Source: Chelatococcus sp. HY11
GTDB taxonomy: Bacteria; Pseudomonadota; Alphaproteobacteria; Rhizobiales; Beijerinckiaceae
DNA: 64,000 nucleotides
Reading direction: 5' to 3'
Assembly (NCBI RefSeq): GCF_018398335.1
Contig: NZ_JAHBRX010000001.1
Location: 4,557,501-4,621,500, forward strand
In this document: positions 54,593 to 62,488 of the stretch, piece by piece
Layout: every line of letters starts with the position of its first letter
Position numbering within the stretch: the first letter of the stretch is position 1
The notes under the pieces: model-generated
What the model was told of the DNA's origin: nothing
The model's database searches: none
What the model saw: the letters and a program-made list of their open reading frames with translations, nothing else
Made by a program: the position numbers and the translations under genes

Positions 54593-55229
54593 GGCAAGGA
54601 ATTCCGATCGCGACTACATTCGCGAGGGTGACGAGATCTACCGGCGATCCTTCGCCATCATCCGCTCCGAGGCGCGGCTTGCGCGCTTCTCGCCGGTGGA
54701 AGAGCGGGTCGCCGTGCGCATCATCCACGCCTCGGGCATGGTCGAGGTGGCCGACGACATCGCCATGACGCCGGATTTCGCCGAGACCGCGCGATCGGCG
54801 CTCCGCGCCGGCGCGCCCATCCTCTGCGACTCCAAGATGGTCGCGAACGGCATCACCCGCGCGCGCCTGCCGGCGGACAATGCGGTGATCTGCACGCTCG
54901 ACGATCCCTCCGTGCCGGGTCTCGTGCGCGAGATCGGCAATACGCGCAGCGCCGCGGCGCTCGAATTGTGGCGTCCGCATCTCGATGGCGCCGTCGCCGT
55001 CTTCGGCAATGCGCCGACCGCCGTGTTCCGCCTGCTCGAGATGCTGGATGCGGGAGCTCCCAAGCCTGCCGCCGTCATCGGCCTCCCCGTCGGCTTCGTC
55101 GGCGCGGCCGAGTCCAAGGAGGCGCTGATGGCCGATGGCCGCGTGCCGGCGCTCATCGTGAAAGGGCGCAAGGGCGGCAGCGCCATGGCGGCGGCGGCCG
55201 TGAACGCGCTGGCGAGGGACGCCGAGTGA
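54585..55229 (+). CDS. cobH: CobH: precorrin-8X methylmutase
   Basis: 214 residues from the ATG at 54585, which overlaps the end of cobG by 8 bases. The catalytic histidine is H48 in RIIHASGMVEVADDI, and the substrate-binding segments CDSKMVANGI and GLPVGFVGAAESKEAL are typical. It moves the C11 methyl to C12, giving hydrogenobyrinic acid. It is followed by cobI with a GTGA overlap. Confidence 0.95.
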   Translation: MVEARNSDRDYIREGDEIYRRSFAIIRSEARLARFSPVEERVAVRIIHASGMVEVADDIAMTPDFAETARSALRAGAPILCDSKMVANGITRARLPADNAVICTLDDPSVPGLVREIGNTRSAAALELWRPHLDGAVAVFGNAPTAVFRLLEMLDAGAPKPAAVIGLPVGFVGAAESKEALMADGRVPALIVKGRKGGSAMAAAAVNALARDAE

Positions 55230-55969
55230 GCCTTCCCCCCATCAAGCCCGGCACGCTCTATGGCGTGGGTCTCGGCCCCGGCGAGCCCGACTACATGACC
55301 GTGCGCGCGACACGCGTGATCGCGAACGCGGACATCATCGCTTTCTTCGCCAAGCGCGGGCGCTCCGGCCATGCGCGCACCATCGCCGGCGGGCTGATCG
55401 AGGCAGGCCGGCGCGAGATGCCGCTGATCTATCCCATGACCACTGAGATGCCGGCGGATTCGGCTGAATACCGCGCGAGCCTCGCGGCCTTCTATGAGGA
55501 GAGTGTCGCGGCGATCTCCGCCGAGCTCGCCGCCGGGGCGAGCGTTGCCGTGCTCTGCGAGGGCGACCCCTTCTTCTACGGGTCCTTCATGCATCTCTGG
55601 CGGCGGCTCTACGGCCGCTGGCCGCTCGAGGTGGTGCCGGGAGTCACCGGCATGTCGGGCGCCTGGACTCGGGCGGCCGCGCCGATCACCTGGGGGGACG
55701 ACGTCCTGACGGTGCTCCCCGCGACTTTGCCCGAGGAGGCGCTGACCCGGCGCCTTTCCGAGACGGACGCGGCCGTCATCATGAAGCTCGGGCGGCATCT
55801 GCCGAAGGTGCGGCGGGCGCTTGAGGGAGCCGGCATCGCCGGCCGCGCCATCTATATCGAGCGCGGCACCATGGCGGACGAGCGCATCATGCCGCTCGGC
55901 GCGATGACCGACGCCGATGCGCCCTATTTCGCCATGGTGATCGTGCCGGGCGAGGGCAGGCGGCCATGA
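55226..55969 (+). CDS. cobI: CobI: precorrin-2 C20-methyltransferase
   Basis: 247 residues from the GTG at 55226 inside the cobH stop. It is a SAM-dependent tetrapyrrole methylase: LYGVGLGPGEPDYMTVRA at the N-terminus, the glycine-rich LCEGDPFFYGSFMHL (about 110-124) and VVPGVTGMSGA. It methylates precorrin-2 at C20 to form precorrin-3A, the substrate of CobG. Confidence 0.94.
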   Translation: MSLPPIKPGTLYGVGLGPGEPDYMTVRATRVIANADIIAFFAKRGRSGHARTIAGGLIEAGRREMPLIYPMTTEMPADSAEYRASLAAFYEESVAAISAELAAGASVAVLCEGDPFFYGSFMHLWRRLYGRWPLEVVPGVTGMSGAWTRAAAPITWGDDVLTVLPATLPEEALTRRLSETDAAVIMKLGRHLPKVRRALEGAGIAGRAIYIERGTMADERIMPLGAMTDADAPYFAMVIVPGEGRRP

Positions 55970-56784
55970 TCGGGGCTGTGACATCGGAGAAGACAGGGGA
56001 GAAGGCAGAGGATAGGGCTGGCGACGAGGCCGGCTGGCTCGTGGTGGTGGGCCTTGGCCCGGGGCCTGACCGCTGGCTGACCCCGGCCGCTTCCGCCGTG
56101 CTCGACGCCGCGACCGATATCATCGGCTATGGCCCCTACACGGCGCGTTTGCCGGCGAGGGCGGGATGCGAGGTGCATGCCAGCGACAACCGCGTCGAGA
56201 TCGAGCGCGCGCGCCACGCGCTGGAGCTCGCGAGCGCCGGGCATCGGGTCGCGGTGGTGTCGGGCGGGGACCCCGGCGTCTTTGCCATGGCGGCCGCCGT
56301 GTTCGAGGCTGTCGAGCATGGCCCGGGGGCGTGGCGCGCGCTCGATATCCGCGTCGAGCCGGGCGTGACGGCCATGCTGGCGGCGGCCGCCCGCGTCGGC
56401 GCGCCGCTCGGGCATGATTTCGCGGCGATCTCACTCTCCGATAATCTGAAGCCCTGGGAGATCATCTTGCGCCGCCTGCGGCTGGCGGCAGAGGCCGATC
56501 TCGTCATCGCCCTCTACAATCCCGTCTCCCGCGCGCGGCCGGACAAGCTGCGCGAAGCCTTCGCGGCTCTCGGCGCCATCCGCGCGCCGGAAACGCCTGT
56601 CATCATGGCCCGCGCGGTGGGACGTCCGGACGAGCGCATTGCGCTGACGACGCTTGGCGAGGCGCCGGGCATCGAGGCCGATATGGCGACCGTCGTGATC
56701 ATCGGCTCCTCGGAAACCCGCCTCATCGCGCGCTCCGGCACGCCCTTCGTCTATACGCCGCGCAGCTATGGAGCCGCGCGGTGA
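55966..56784 (+). CDS. cobJ: CobJ: precorrin-3B C17-methyltransferase
   Basis: 272 residues. Tetrapyrrole methylase features are VVVGLGPGPDRWLTPAA, the VSGGDPGVFAMAAA loop and ALYNPVSRARPDKL, the latter typical of CobJ. It methylates C17 and drives ring contraction to precorrin-4. The ATG overlaps cobI by 4 bases. Its 3' end overlaps the convergent cobK by 19 bases. The first 20 residues are variable and acidic. Confidence 0.94.
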   Translation: MIGAVTSEKTGEKAEDRAGDEAGWLVVVGLGPGPDRWLTPAASAVLDAATDIIGYGPYTARLPARAGCEVHASDNRVEIERARHALELASAGHRVAVVSGGDPGVFAMAAAVFEAVEHGPGAWRALDIRVEPGVTAMLAAAARVGAPLGHDFAAISLSDNLKPWEIILRRLRLAAEADLVIALYNPVSRARPDKLREAFAALGAIRAPETPVIMARAVGRPDERIALTTLGEAPGIEADMATVVIIGSSETRLIARSGTPFVYTPRSYGAAR

Positions 56785-57584
56785 GACGGCGAGGCCAGCT
56801 TCTTCGCCCGGGCCAATTTCTCGACCCAGGCCAAGGCTTCGCTTGGCTCGTGGAATGTCGGGACGTCGGGCTCGGGCGGCCGCGCGACCATCACGACGGG
56901 CAGACCGAGATTGCGAGCCGCCTTGAGCTTGGCGGCGGTCGCCGCGCCGCCGGCATTCTTGGTGACGAGCACGTCGATGGCATGGGCGTGCATCAGCGCT
57001 TCCTCATCCGCCAAAGCGAAGGGGCCGCGCGCCGTTATGAATGTCGCCTGCGGGGCGGTGAAGCCATCCGGCGCGTCGATGCTGCGCACGACATAGTGAT
57101 GTTGCGGCGCGCCGTTGAAGGGCGCGAGCTCCTGCCGCCCGATGGTGAGGAAGACGCGGCGTGGCGTCGAGCCGAGCGCCGCCACGGCGGCTGCCATGTC
57201 GGGCACCACCTGCCAGCGATCTCCGGGTTCGGGCATCCAGGCCGGGCGGGTGAGGCGTGCGAGGGGAACGTCCCCAATGGCGCAGGCGCTCGCCGCATGG
57301 GCGGAGATCCGCGCCGCGAAGGGATGGGTCGCGTCGATGACCGCATCGATGCTGTTCGTGGCGAGATAGGTGGCGAGCCCCGCCACGCCGCCGAAGCCGC
57401 CGACACGGAGCGGGATCGGCGCCGGAGCATGCTCCCGGGTTCGACCGGCGAGCGACAGCACCGGCGCGATCTCAGCATTGTCCGCGACGAGAGCGGCAAG
57501 TCGGCTCGCCTCGGTCGTTCCGCCAAGGATCAGAAGGCTGAGCGCCACGGTGGGGCGCGGCGTTATGGGGGAGCTTGAGGCCAT
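56766..57584 (-). CDS. cobK: CobK: precorrin-6A reductase (antisense within the cob operon)
   Basis: 272 residues from the ATG at 57584. SLLILGGTTEASRLAAL is the NADPH-binding start, with DAVIDATHPFAARISAHA and VLVTKNAGG-type motifs typical of CobK/CbiJ. It reduces precorrin-6A to 6B. It lies on the opposite strand to every other cob gene: its stop overlaps cobJ by 19 bases and its start codon shares the tetramer CATG (57582-57585) with the cobL start. Its own promoter must therefore lie inside cobL. The ribosome-binding match is weak (AAGGAT about 13 bases upstream). Confidence 0.92.
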   Translation of the reverse strand: MASSSPITPRPTVALSLLILGGTTEASRLAALVADNAEIAPVLSLAGRTREHAPAPIPLRVGGFGGVAGLATYLATNSIDAVIDATHPFAARISAHAASACAIGDVPLARLTRPAWMPEPGDRWQVVPDMAAAVAALGSTPRRVFLTIGRQELAPFNGAPQHHYVVRSIDAPDGFTAPQATFITARGPFALADEEALMHAHAIDVLVTKNAGGAATAAKLKAARNLGLPVVMVARPPEPDVPTFHEPSEALAWVEKLARAKKLASPSHRAAP

Positions 57585-58869
57585 GTCCGGTCGCGATATC
57601 CTTTCATCCCGCGATATCCCTTCTTCCACGGTCGTGTCGAGAGCATCCTCGGCAACGCCCTGGCTTGCCATCGTGGGCCTCGGCGAAGATGGGATCGACG
57701 GCCTCAACGCCACCGCGCGCCGCCTGATCGCGGGCGCCGGCCTCGTGGTGGGCGGGCAACGTCATCTCGCGCTCGCTGGCGCGCTCGTCAAGGGCGAGAC
57801 GCTCGTCTGGCCGAGCCCGATCCATGATGCCTTTCCCGCGATCCTCGCGCGGCGCGGCACGCCGGTCTGCGTGCTCGCGAGCGGTGACCCCTTCTGCTAC
57901 GGCATCGGCAGCGTGCTCGCCCAGCATGTGCCGGCGGCGGAATGGGAGGTAGTGGCGCAGCCGTCAGCCTTCAGCCTCGCGGCCGCGCGCCTCGGCTGGG
58001 CTCTGCAGGACGTGGCCACCATCAGCCTGCATGGCCGGCCGCTGGCGCGCATCAGGCCGCTGCTGCAGCCGGGCGCGCGCATTCTGGCGCTGGCCTGGGA
58101 CGGCACGACGCCGGGGAAGCTCGCGGCCATGCTCGCGGAACATGGCTTCGGCGCCTCGCGCATCACCACGCTCGAATGCCTGGGCGGCCCGCGCGCGCGG
58201 GTGCGCGCGTCGACAGCGGCCGATTACGACAGCGGTGATTGCGATCCCCTCGTCACCATCGCGCTGGAGGTGGCGGCGTTACCCGGAGCGCGCGTCCTGC
58301 CGCTGGCCGCCGGCCTCGACGACGATCTCTTCGCCCATGACGGGCAGATCACCAAGCGCGAGATCCGCGCGCTGGCGTTGTCCGCGCTCGCGCCGCGCCA
58401 GGGTGAACTCCTGTGGGATGTCGGCGCGGGGTCCGGCTCCGTCGGCATCGAATGGATGCTGCGCCATCCCTCGCTCCGCGCCATCGCCATCGAGGCCAGG
58501 GCGGAGCGCGTTGCCCGCATCCGTGCGAATGCCGAGAGCCTCGGCGTGCCGGATCTCGCCGTGATGGAAGGCATGGCGCCGGAAGCGCTCGCCGGCCTGC
58601 CGCCGCCGGCAGCGATCTTCATCGGCGGCGGGGCGAGCCGTCCCGGCGTCATTGAGGCCTGCTGGGACGCGCTGGCGGAAGGGGGGCGGTTCGTCGTCCA
58701 CGCGGTGACGCTGGAGACCGAGGCGGTCTTGACCGCCGCCCGGGCCCGCCACGGCGGGGATCTGACGCGCTGTTCGCTGGAGCGGGCGGAGCCCATCGGC
58801 CGGTTTCATGGCTGGCGGGCGGCGATGCCAGTGGTGCAATGGCGTGTGGTGAAGGGGATGACGCCGTGA
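57583..58869 (+). CDS. cobL: CobL: precorrin-6Y C5,15-methyltransferase (decarboxylating)
   Basis: 428 residues from the ATG at 57583, with GGGGGAG 9 bases upstream; an ATG at 57565 is possible. It is a two-part enzyme: the CbiE-like N-half (WLAIVGLGEDGIDGL, LASGDPFCYGIGS) methylates C5, and the CbiT-like C-half (LLWDVGAGSGSVGIEWML, about 280-297) methylates C15 and decarboxylates. The first 25 residues carry an in-frame duplication, R-D-I-L-S-S R-D-I-P-S-S. The next gene, cobE, starts with GTG inside its stop. Confidence 0.94.
   Translation: MSGRDILSSRDIPSSTVVSRASSATPWLAIVGLGEDGIDGLNATARRLIAGAGLVVGGQRHLALAGALVKGETLVWPSPIHDAFPAILARRGTPVCVLASGDPFCYGIGSVLAQHVPAAEWEVVAQPSAFSLAAARLGWALQDVATISLHGRPLARIRPLLQPGARILALAWDGTTPGKLAAMLAEHGFGASRITTLECLGGPRARVRASTAADYDSGDCDPLVTIALEVAALPGARVLPLAAGLDDDLFAHDGQITKREIRALALSALAPRQGELLWDVGAGSGSVGIEWMLRHPSLRAIAIEARAERVARIRANAESLGVPDLAVMEGMAPEALAGLPPPAAIFIGGGASRPGVIEACWDALAEGGRFVVHAVTLETEAVLTAARARHGGDLTRCSLERAEPIGRFHGWRAAMPVVQWRVVKGMTP
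57592..57627. repeat. Two tandem 18-bp units at the start of cobL
   Basis: CGCGATATCCTTTCATCC (57592-57609) and CGCGATATCCCTTCTTCC (57610-57627), 16 of 18 bases identical. They encode R-D-I-x-S-S twice. Because cobK is read away from this point, the repeat also lies where the cobK promoter should be. Confidence 0.85.
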
Positions 58870-59252
58870 GAAACGTGGTGGCCGGCTTCGGCTTTCGCCA
58901 GCGCGCGACGATCGCCGATTTCCATGCCGCGCTCGATGCGGCCCTGACCGACGCTGACGTCGCGCCGGACGCGGTCGCGGAGATCGCCATCCCCCGCGTC
59001 AAGCGCAGCGCCATTGTCGAGGCTTTCGCGCAGCGGCGGGGGCTGATGCTGGTGTCGCTGTCGGAGATGGACCTGCATGCCGCCGGTGACCGCTGCCTCA
59101 CCCAGTCGGCGCGTTCGGTCGGCGCGCTTGGCGTGCCGAGCGTCGCGGAAGCCGCCGCCCTTGCTGCGGCGGGGGAGGGCGCGCGACTAATCCGGCCGCG
59201 CATCAAGACCGCCGCCGTCACCTGCGCGCTGGCGCGCCGCGTACAACCATGA
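58866..59252 (+). CDS. cobE: CobE (CbiG C-terminal-like) cobalamin biosynthesis protein
   Basis: 128 residues from the GTG at 58866 that overlaps the cobL stop. [21 protein letters not shown] is the common start of CobE, and [20 protein letters not shown] near the end is the CbiG C-terminal signature. The family binds late corrin intermediates, but its exact role in the aerobic pathway is unsettled. It sits between cobL and cobM. Confidence 0.9.
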   Translation: MRNVVAGFGFRQRATIADFHAALDAALTDADVAPDAVAEIAIPRVKRSAIVEAFAQRRGLMLVSLSEMDLHAAGDRCLTQSARSVGALGVPSVAEAAALAAAGEGARLIRPRIKTAAVTCALARRVQP

Positions 59253-59262
59253 GGATGAGGCT

Positions 59263-60024
59263 GTGACCGTCCATTTCATCGGCGCCGGGCCCGGCGCGCC
59301 CGATCTCATCACGGTGCGTGGACGTGATCTCGTGGCCCGTTGCCCGGTCTGCCTCTACGCCGGCTCGCTGGTGCCGCGCGAGGTGTTGACCTGGTGCCCG
59401 CCCGGCGCGCGGATCGTCGATACCGCGCCGCTGTCGCTCGACCAGATCATCGCGACGATCGCGGACGCGCATGCGGCGGGGGAGGACATCGCCCGCCTGC
59501 ATTCGGGCGATCTGTCCATCTGGAGCGCCATGGGCGAGCAATTGCGCCGGCTGCGGCAGCTGGACATTCCCTATACGGTTACACCCGGCGTGCCGGCTTT
59601 CGCCGCCTCGGCGGCGGCGCTCGGTCAGGAACTGACGCTGCCGGGCGTTGCGCAATCGGTGGTACTGACGCGCACCTCGGGACGCGCCACCGCCATGCCG
59701 GAGACGGAGACGCTGGCGGCCTTCGCCGCCACGGGCGCGACGCTCGCCATCCACCTCTCGATCCATGTTCTCGACAAGGTCGTGGCCGAACTCACGCCTC
59801 ACTACGGGGAGGACTGCCCCGTGGCTGTCGTGGCGCGGGCGAGCTGGCCGGAGGAGCGCATCCTGCGCGGCACGCTCGCGACCATTGCCGGCCTCCTCGC
59901 CGCCGATCCTGTCGAACGCACGGCAACGATCTTCGTCGGGCCCGTGCTCGGCACGGAGGATTTCCGCGAGAGCGCGCTCTATGGCGCCCACTACGTCAGG
60001 CGTTTTCGCGGCGCTGGGGAGTAA
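59263..60024 (+). CDS. cobM: CobM: precorrin-4 C11-methyltransferase
   Basis: 253 residues from the GTG at 59263, with GAGGATGAGG just upstream. [18 protein letters not shown], the short [16 protein letters not shown] glycine-rich loop and [18 protein letters not shown] identify CobM/CbiF. It methylates precorrin-4 at C11 to precorrin-5. After it, CobF would act; no cobF gene is present in this window. A repeat-filled gap separates it from cobA. Confidence 0.94.
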   Translation: MTVHFIGAGPGAPDLITVRGRDLVARCPVCLYAGSLVPREVLTWCPPGARIVDTAPLSLDQIIATIADAHAAGEDIARLHSGDLSIWSAMGEQLRRLRQLDIPYTVTPGVPAFAASAAALGQELTLPGVAQSVVLTRTSGRATAMPETETLAAFAATGATLAIHLSIHVLDKVVAELTPHYGEDCPVAVVARASWPEERILRGTLATIAGLLAADPVERTATIFVGPVLGTEDFRESALYGAHYVRRFRGAGE

Positions 60025-60052
60025 GGGGTACCCATGCGGCGAAGTGTTAACC

Positions 60053-60255
60053 CCTCACCCTGTCCCTCTCCCACGCCAAGTTGGCTGTTGCCAATTTGGC
60101 ATTCTTATAGAGCCCAACACGGCAACAGCCGTGCTGGGTGGAGAGGGGACGCTAACGGTCAGGCATTGCGGTATGGAGGCGACGCTGCTCGTGTCGCGTT
60201 GGTGAACCGCGACACGCTCCCTCTCCCCGGCGGGGAGAGGGGTGGGGTGAGGGCA
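60053..60255. repeat. Type-A repeat pair with a nested insertion, cobM-cobA gap
   Basis: The left part begins CCCCTCACCCTGTCCCTCTCCCAC like other type-A copies, but the hairpin is split. About 65 bases (60074-60138) carrying GCCAA-G-TTGGC, GCCAA-T-TTGGC and CCCAACACGGC-AACA-GCCGTGCTGGG (one mismatch) are placed before the expected GAGAGGGG. The right hairpin CCCTCTCCCC-GGC-GGGGAGAGGG (about 60219-60241) is intact and followed by TGGGGTGAGGG. No gene is seen in this 278-base gap. Confidence 0.85.
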
Positions 60256-60302
60256 AGCTCGCTCCTCGTGCGCCCCCTTACGATTCAGTCTATAGCAGCG
60301 CG

Positions 60303-61136
60303 ATGATGCCACCCGCCGCGAGTTCAGCCTCTGTGCCAGCCTCCTTCCCCGTAGCCATGCGATCGCTGACGCCTGATTTCGCGCCGGGCTCGGTCTGGCT
60401 CGTGGGCGCGGGGCCGGGCGATCCCGGGCTGTTGACGCTGCACGCGATCAATGCGCTGGCCGCGGCGGATGCCGTCGTCTACGACGCCCTCGTTGACAAG
60501 CGCGTGCTCGGCCTCGCGCGGCCGGACGCACAGCTCGAATTCGCCGGCAAGCGCGGCGGCAAGCCCTCGCCGCAGCAGGCCGACATCACGCGTCGGCTCA
60601 TCGCGCTCGCCCGTGAGGGCCGGCGGGTCCTGCGGCTGAAGGGCGGGGATCCCTTCGTGTTCGGGCGTGGCGGAGAAGAAGCGCTGGCGCTGGTGGAGGC
60701 CGGCATTCCGTTCCGCGTCATACCGGGTGTGACCGCCGGGCTCGGCGGGCTCGCCAGCGCGCTCATTCCAGCAACGACACGGGGCACGAATCAGGCCGTG
60801 GTGCTCGCCACCGGGCATGCGGCGGCCGGCTCCGAGGAGGATCTCGATTGGTCGGCGCTCGCCCGTCTGCGCCAGCCGCTCATTCTCTACATGGCGGTGG
60901 CCAACTTGCCGCGCATCGCCGGCGCGCTGATGGCCGGCGGGGCCGATCCCACGACACAGGTCGCCATCGTCGCTTCCGCCACGCTGCCGTCGGAACAGAT
61001 CTTGGAAACGACGCTGGGTGGCGCCGCCGTCGCTCTGGCCGAGGCCGGCATTGAGGCGCCCTCGATCGTGGCCATCGGCTCCATCGTCGGCCTGAGGGCG
61101 CAGCTCACCGCCCGGACGGCGGCGGGGGCGCCATGA
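60303..61136 (+). CDS. cobA: CobA: uroporphyrinogen-III C-methyltransferase
   Basis: 277 residues. VWLVGAGPGDPGLLTLHA, DALVDKRVLGLA, the diagnostic LRLKGGDPFVFGRGGEE (about 115-131) and VIPGVTAGLGGLASA identify the SUMT type that makes precorrin-2 with two SAM. There is no CysG-type siroheme domain, so it is dedicated to corrin synthesis. Start choice within the first 20 residues is uncertain; a second ATG lies at 60357. It overlaps cobB by ATGA. Confidence 0.94.
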   Translation: MMPPAASSASVPASFPVAMRSLTPDFAPGSVWLVGAGPGDPGLLTLHAINALAAADAVVYDALVDKRVLGLARPDAQLEFAGKRGGKPSPQQADITRRLIALAREGRRVLRLKGGDPFVFGRGGEEALALVEAGIPFRVIPGVTAGLGGLASALIPATTRGTNQAVVLATGHAAAGSEEDLDWSALARLRQPLILYMAVANLPRIAGALMAGGADPTTQVAIVASATLPSEQILETTLGGAAVALAEAGIEAPSIVAIGSIVGLRAQLTARTAAGAP

Positions 61137-62488
61137 CGGCAGCGAGGACAGGATCGACGACAGCGCCAATGGGGGCACCTGGCCTCCTCATCGCCGCGCC
61201 GCGTTCCGGCGCCGGCAAGACCACCGTGACGTTAGGACTGATGCGCGCTTTTGCCCGCCGCGGGCTCAAGGTCGCGCCGGTGAAATGCGGGCCGGACTAC
61301 ATCGACCCCGCCTTCCATGCGGTGGCGGCGGCGCGCGGCGGCGTCAATCTCGACAGCTGGGCCATGGGCGCCGATCTTCTCGGCGCGCTCATCGCCGGCC
61401 AGACCACTGGCGCGGACCTCGTGCTGGCGGAAGGGCTGATGGGCCTCTTCGACGGCGTGCCGGCCGAGCCGGGACGCACCGGCTCCAGCGCCGATATCGC
61501 GGCCCTGATGGGCTGGCCCGTGCTACTGGTGCTCGATGTCTCCGGCCAGTCGCAGTCGGCCGCCGCCATGGCGTTCGGCGCGGCGCGCTATGACCCGCGC
61601 ATCACCATCGGCGGGGTGATCCTCAACAAGGTCGGCAGCGAGCGCCACAGGCGGCTCGCCGCCGAGGCGATCGAGGCCATCGGCCTGCCCGTGCTTGGCG
61701 CGCTGCCACGCGGCGAGGTGACCTTGCCCGAGCGGCATCTCGGGCTCGTGCAGGCGCGCGAGACAGCGGAGCTGGAGACCCGGCTCGACGGCCTCGCGGA
61801 ACTCGTCGAAGCGCATATCGACCTTGCCGCCGTGCGGGAGCTGGCGCGGAGCGGCCAGCGCGTCGCGGCGCCGGAAGGCGGGCGCGTTGCCGTGCCGCCG
61901 CCCGGCCAGCGCATCGCCATCGCCGACGACGCCGCCTTCTCCTTCGTCTATCCGCATGTGGCGATGGGCTGGCGCGCGGCCGGCGCCGAGCTGTTGCCGT
62001 TCTCGCCGCTCGCCGACGAGGCGCCCGGCGACGACTGCGATGTCTGCTGGCTGCCCGGGGGATATCCCGAGCTCCACGCCGGCCGTCTCGCGGCCAACGC
62101 GCATTTCCGGGAGGGCCTTGCCGCCTTCGCCGCCACCCGGTCGGTCCATGGCGAGTGCGGCGGCTATATGGTGCTCGGCGAGGCGCTGGTCGATGCGGCC
62201 GGCGTCAGCCATCCCATGGCGGGGCTGCTGCCACTGGTGACGAGCTTCGCCAAACGCAAGCTCAATCTCGGCTATCGCATCGCCACCTTCACCGCGCCGG
62301 CGCCCTTCGCGCCCGCCGGCGCGGTGGCGCGGGGCCATGAATTCCACTACGCCAGCATCCTGTCTCCACCCGCGACGGCCCCTCTGGCCGAGGTCGGGGA
62401 CGCCTACGGCAACAGGCTTGCGCCGGCAGGGCACAAGGTCGGCCATGTCTCCGGCTCGTTCTTTCACGTCATCGAGGTCGTGTCCTGA
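61133..62488 (+). CDS. cobB: CobB: hydrogenobyrinic acid a,c-diamide synthase
   Basis: 451 residues. The N-terminal ATP-binding domain has APRSGAGKTTVTLGL and KCGPDYIDPAFH. The C-terminal class I glutamine amidotransferase has LPGGYPELHAGRL and the nucleophile cysteine in GECGGYMVLGE. It amidates the a and c side chains before cobalt insertion by CobN. It is the last clear cob gene; the next ATG uses one base of its stop. Confidence 0.95.
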   Translation: MTAARTGSTTAPMGAPGLLIAAPRSGAGKTTVTLGLMRAFARRGLKVAPVKCGPDYIDPAFHAVAAARGGVNLDSWAMGADLLGALIAGQTTGADLVLAEGLMGLFDGVPAEPGRTGSSADIAALMGWPVLLVLDVSGQSQSAAAMAFGAARYDPRITIGGVILNKVGSERHRRLAAEAIEAIGLPVLGALPRGEVTLPERHLGLVQARETAELETRLDGLAELVEAHIDLAAVRELARSGQRVAAPEGGRVAVPPPGQRIAIADDAAFSFVYPHVAMGWRAAGAELLPFSPLADEAPGDDCDVCWLPGGYPELHAGRLAANAHFREGLAAFAATRSVHGECGGYMVLGEALVDAAGVSHPMAGLLPLVTSFAKRKLNLGYRIATFTAPAPFAPAGAVARGHEFHYASILSPPATAPLAEVGDAYGNRLAPAGHKVGHVSGSFFHVIEVVS

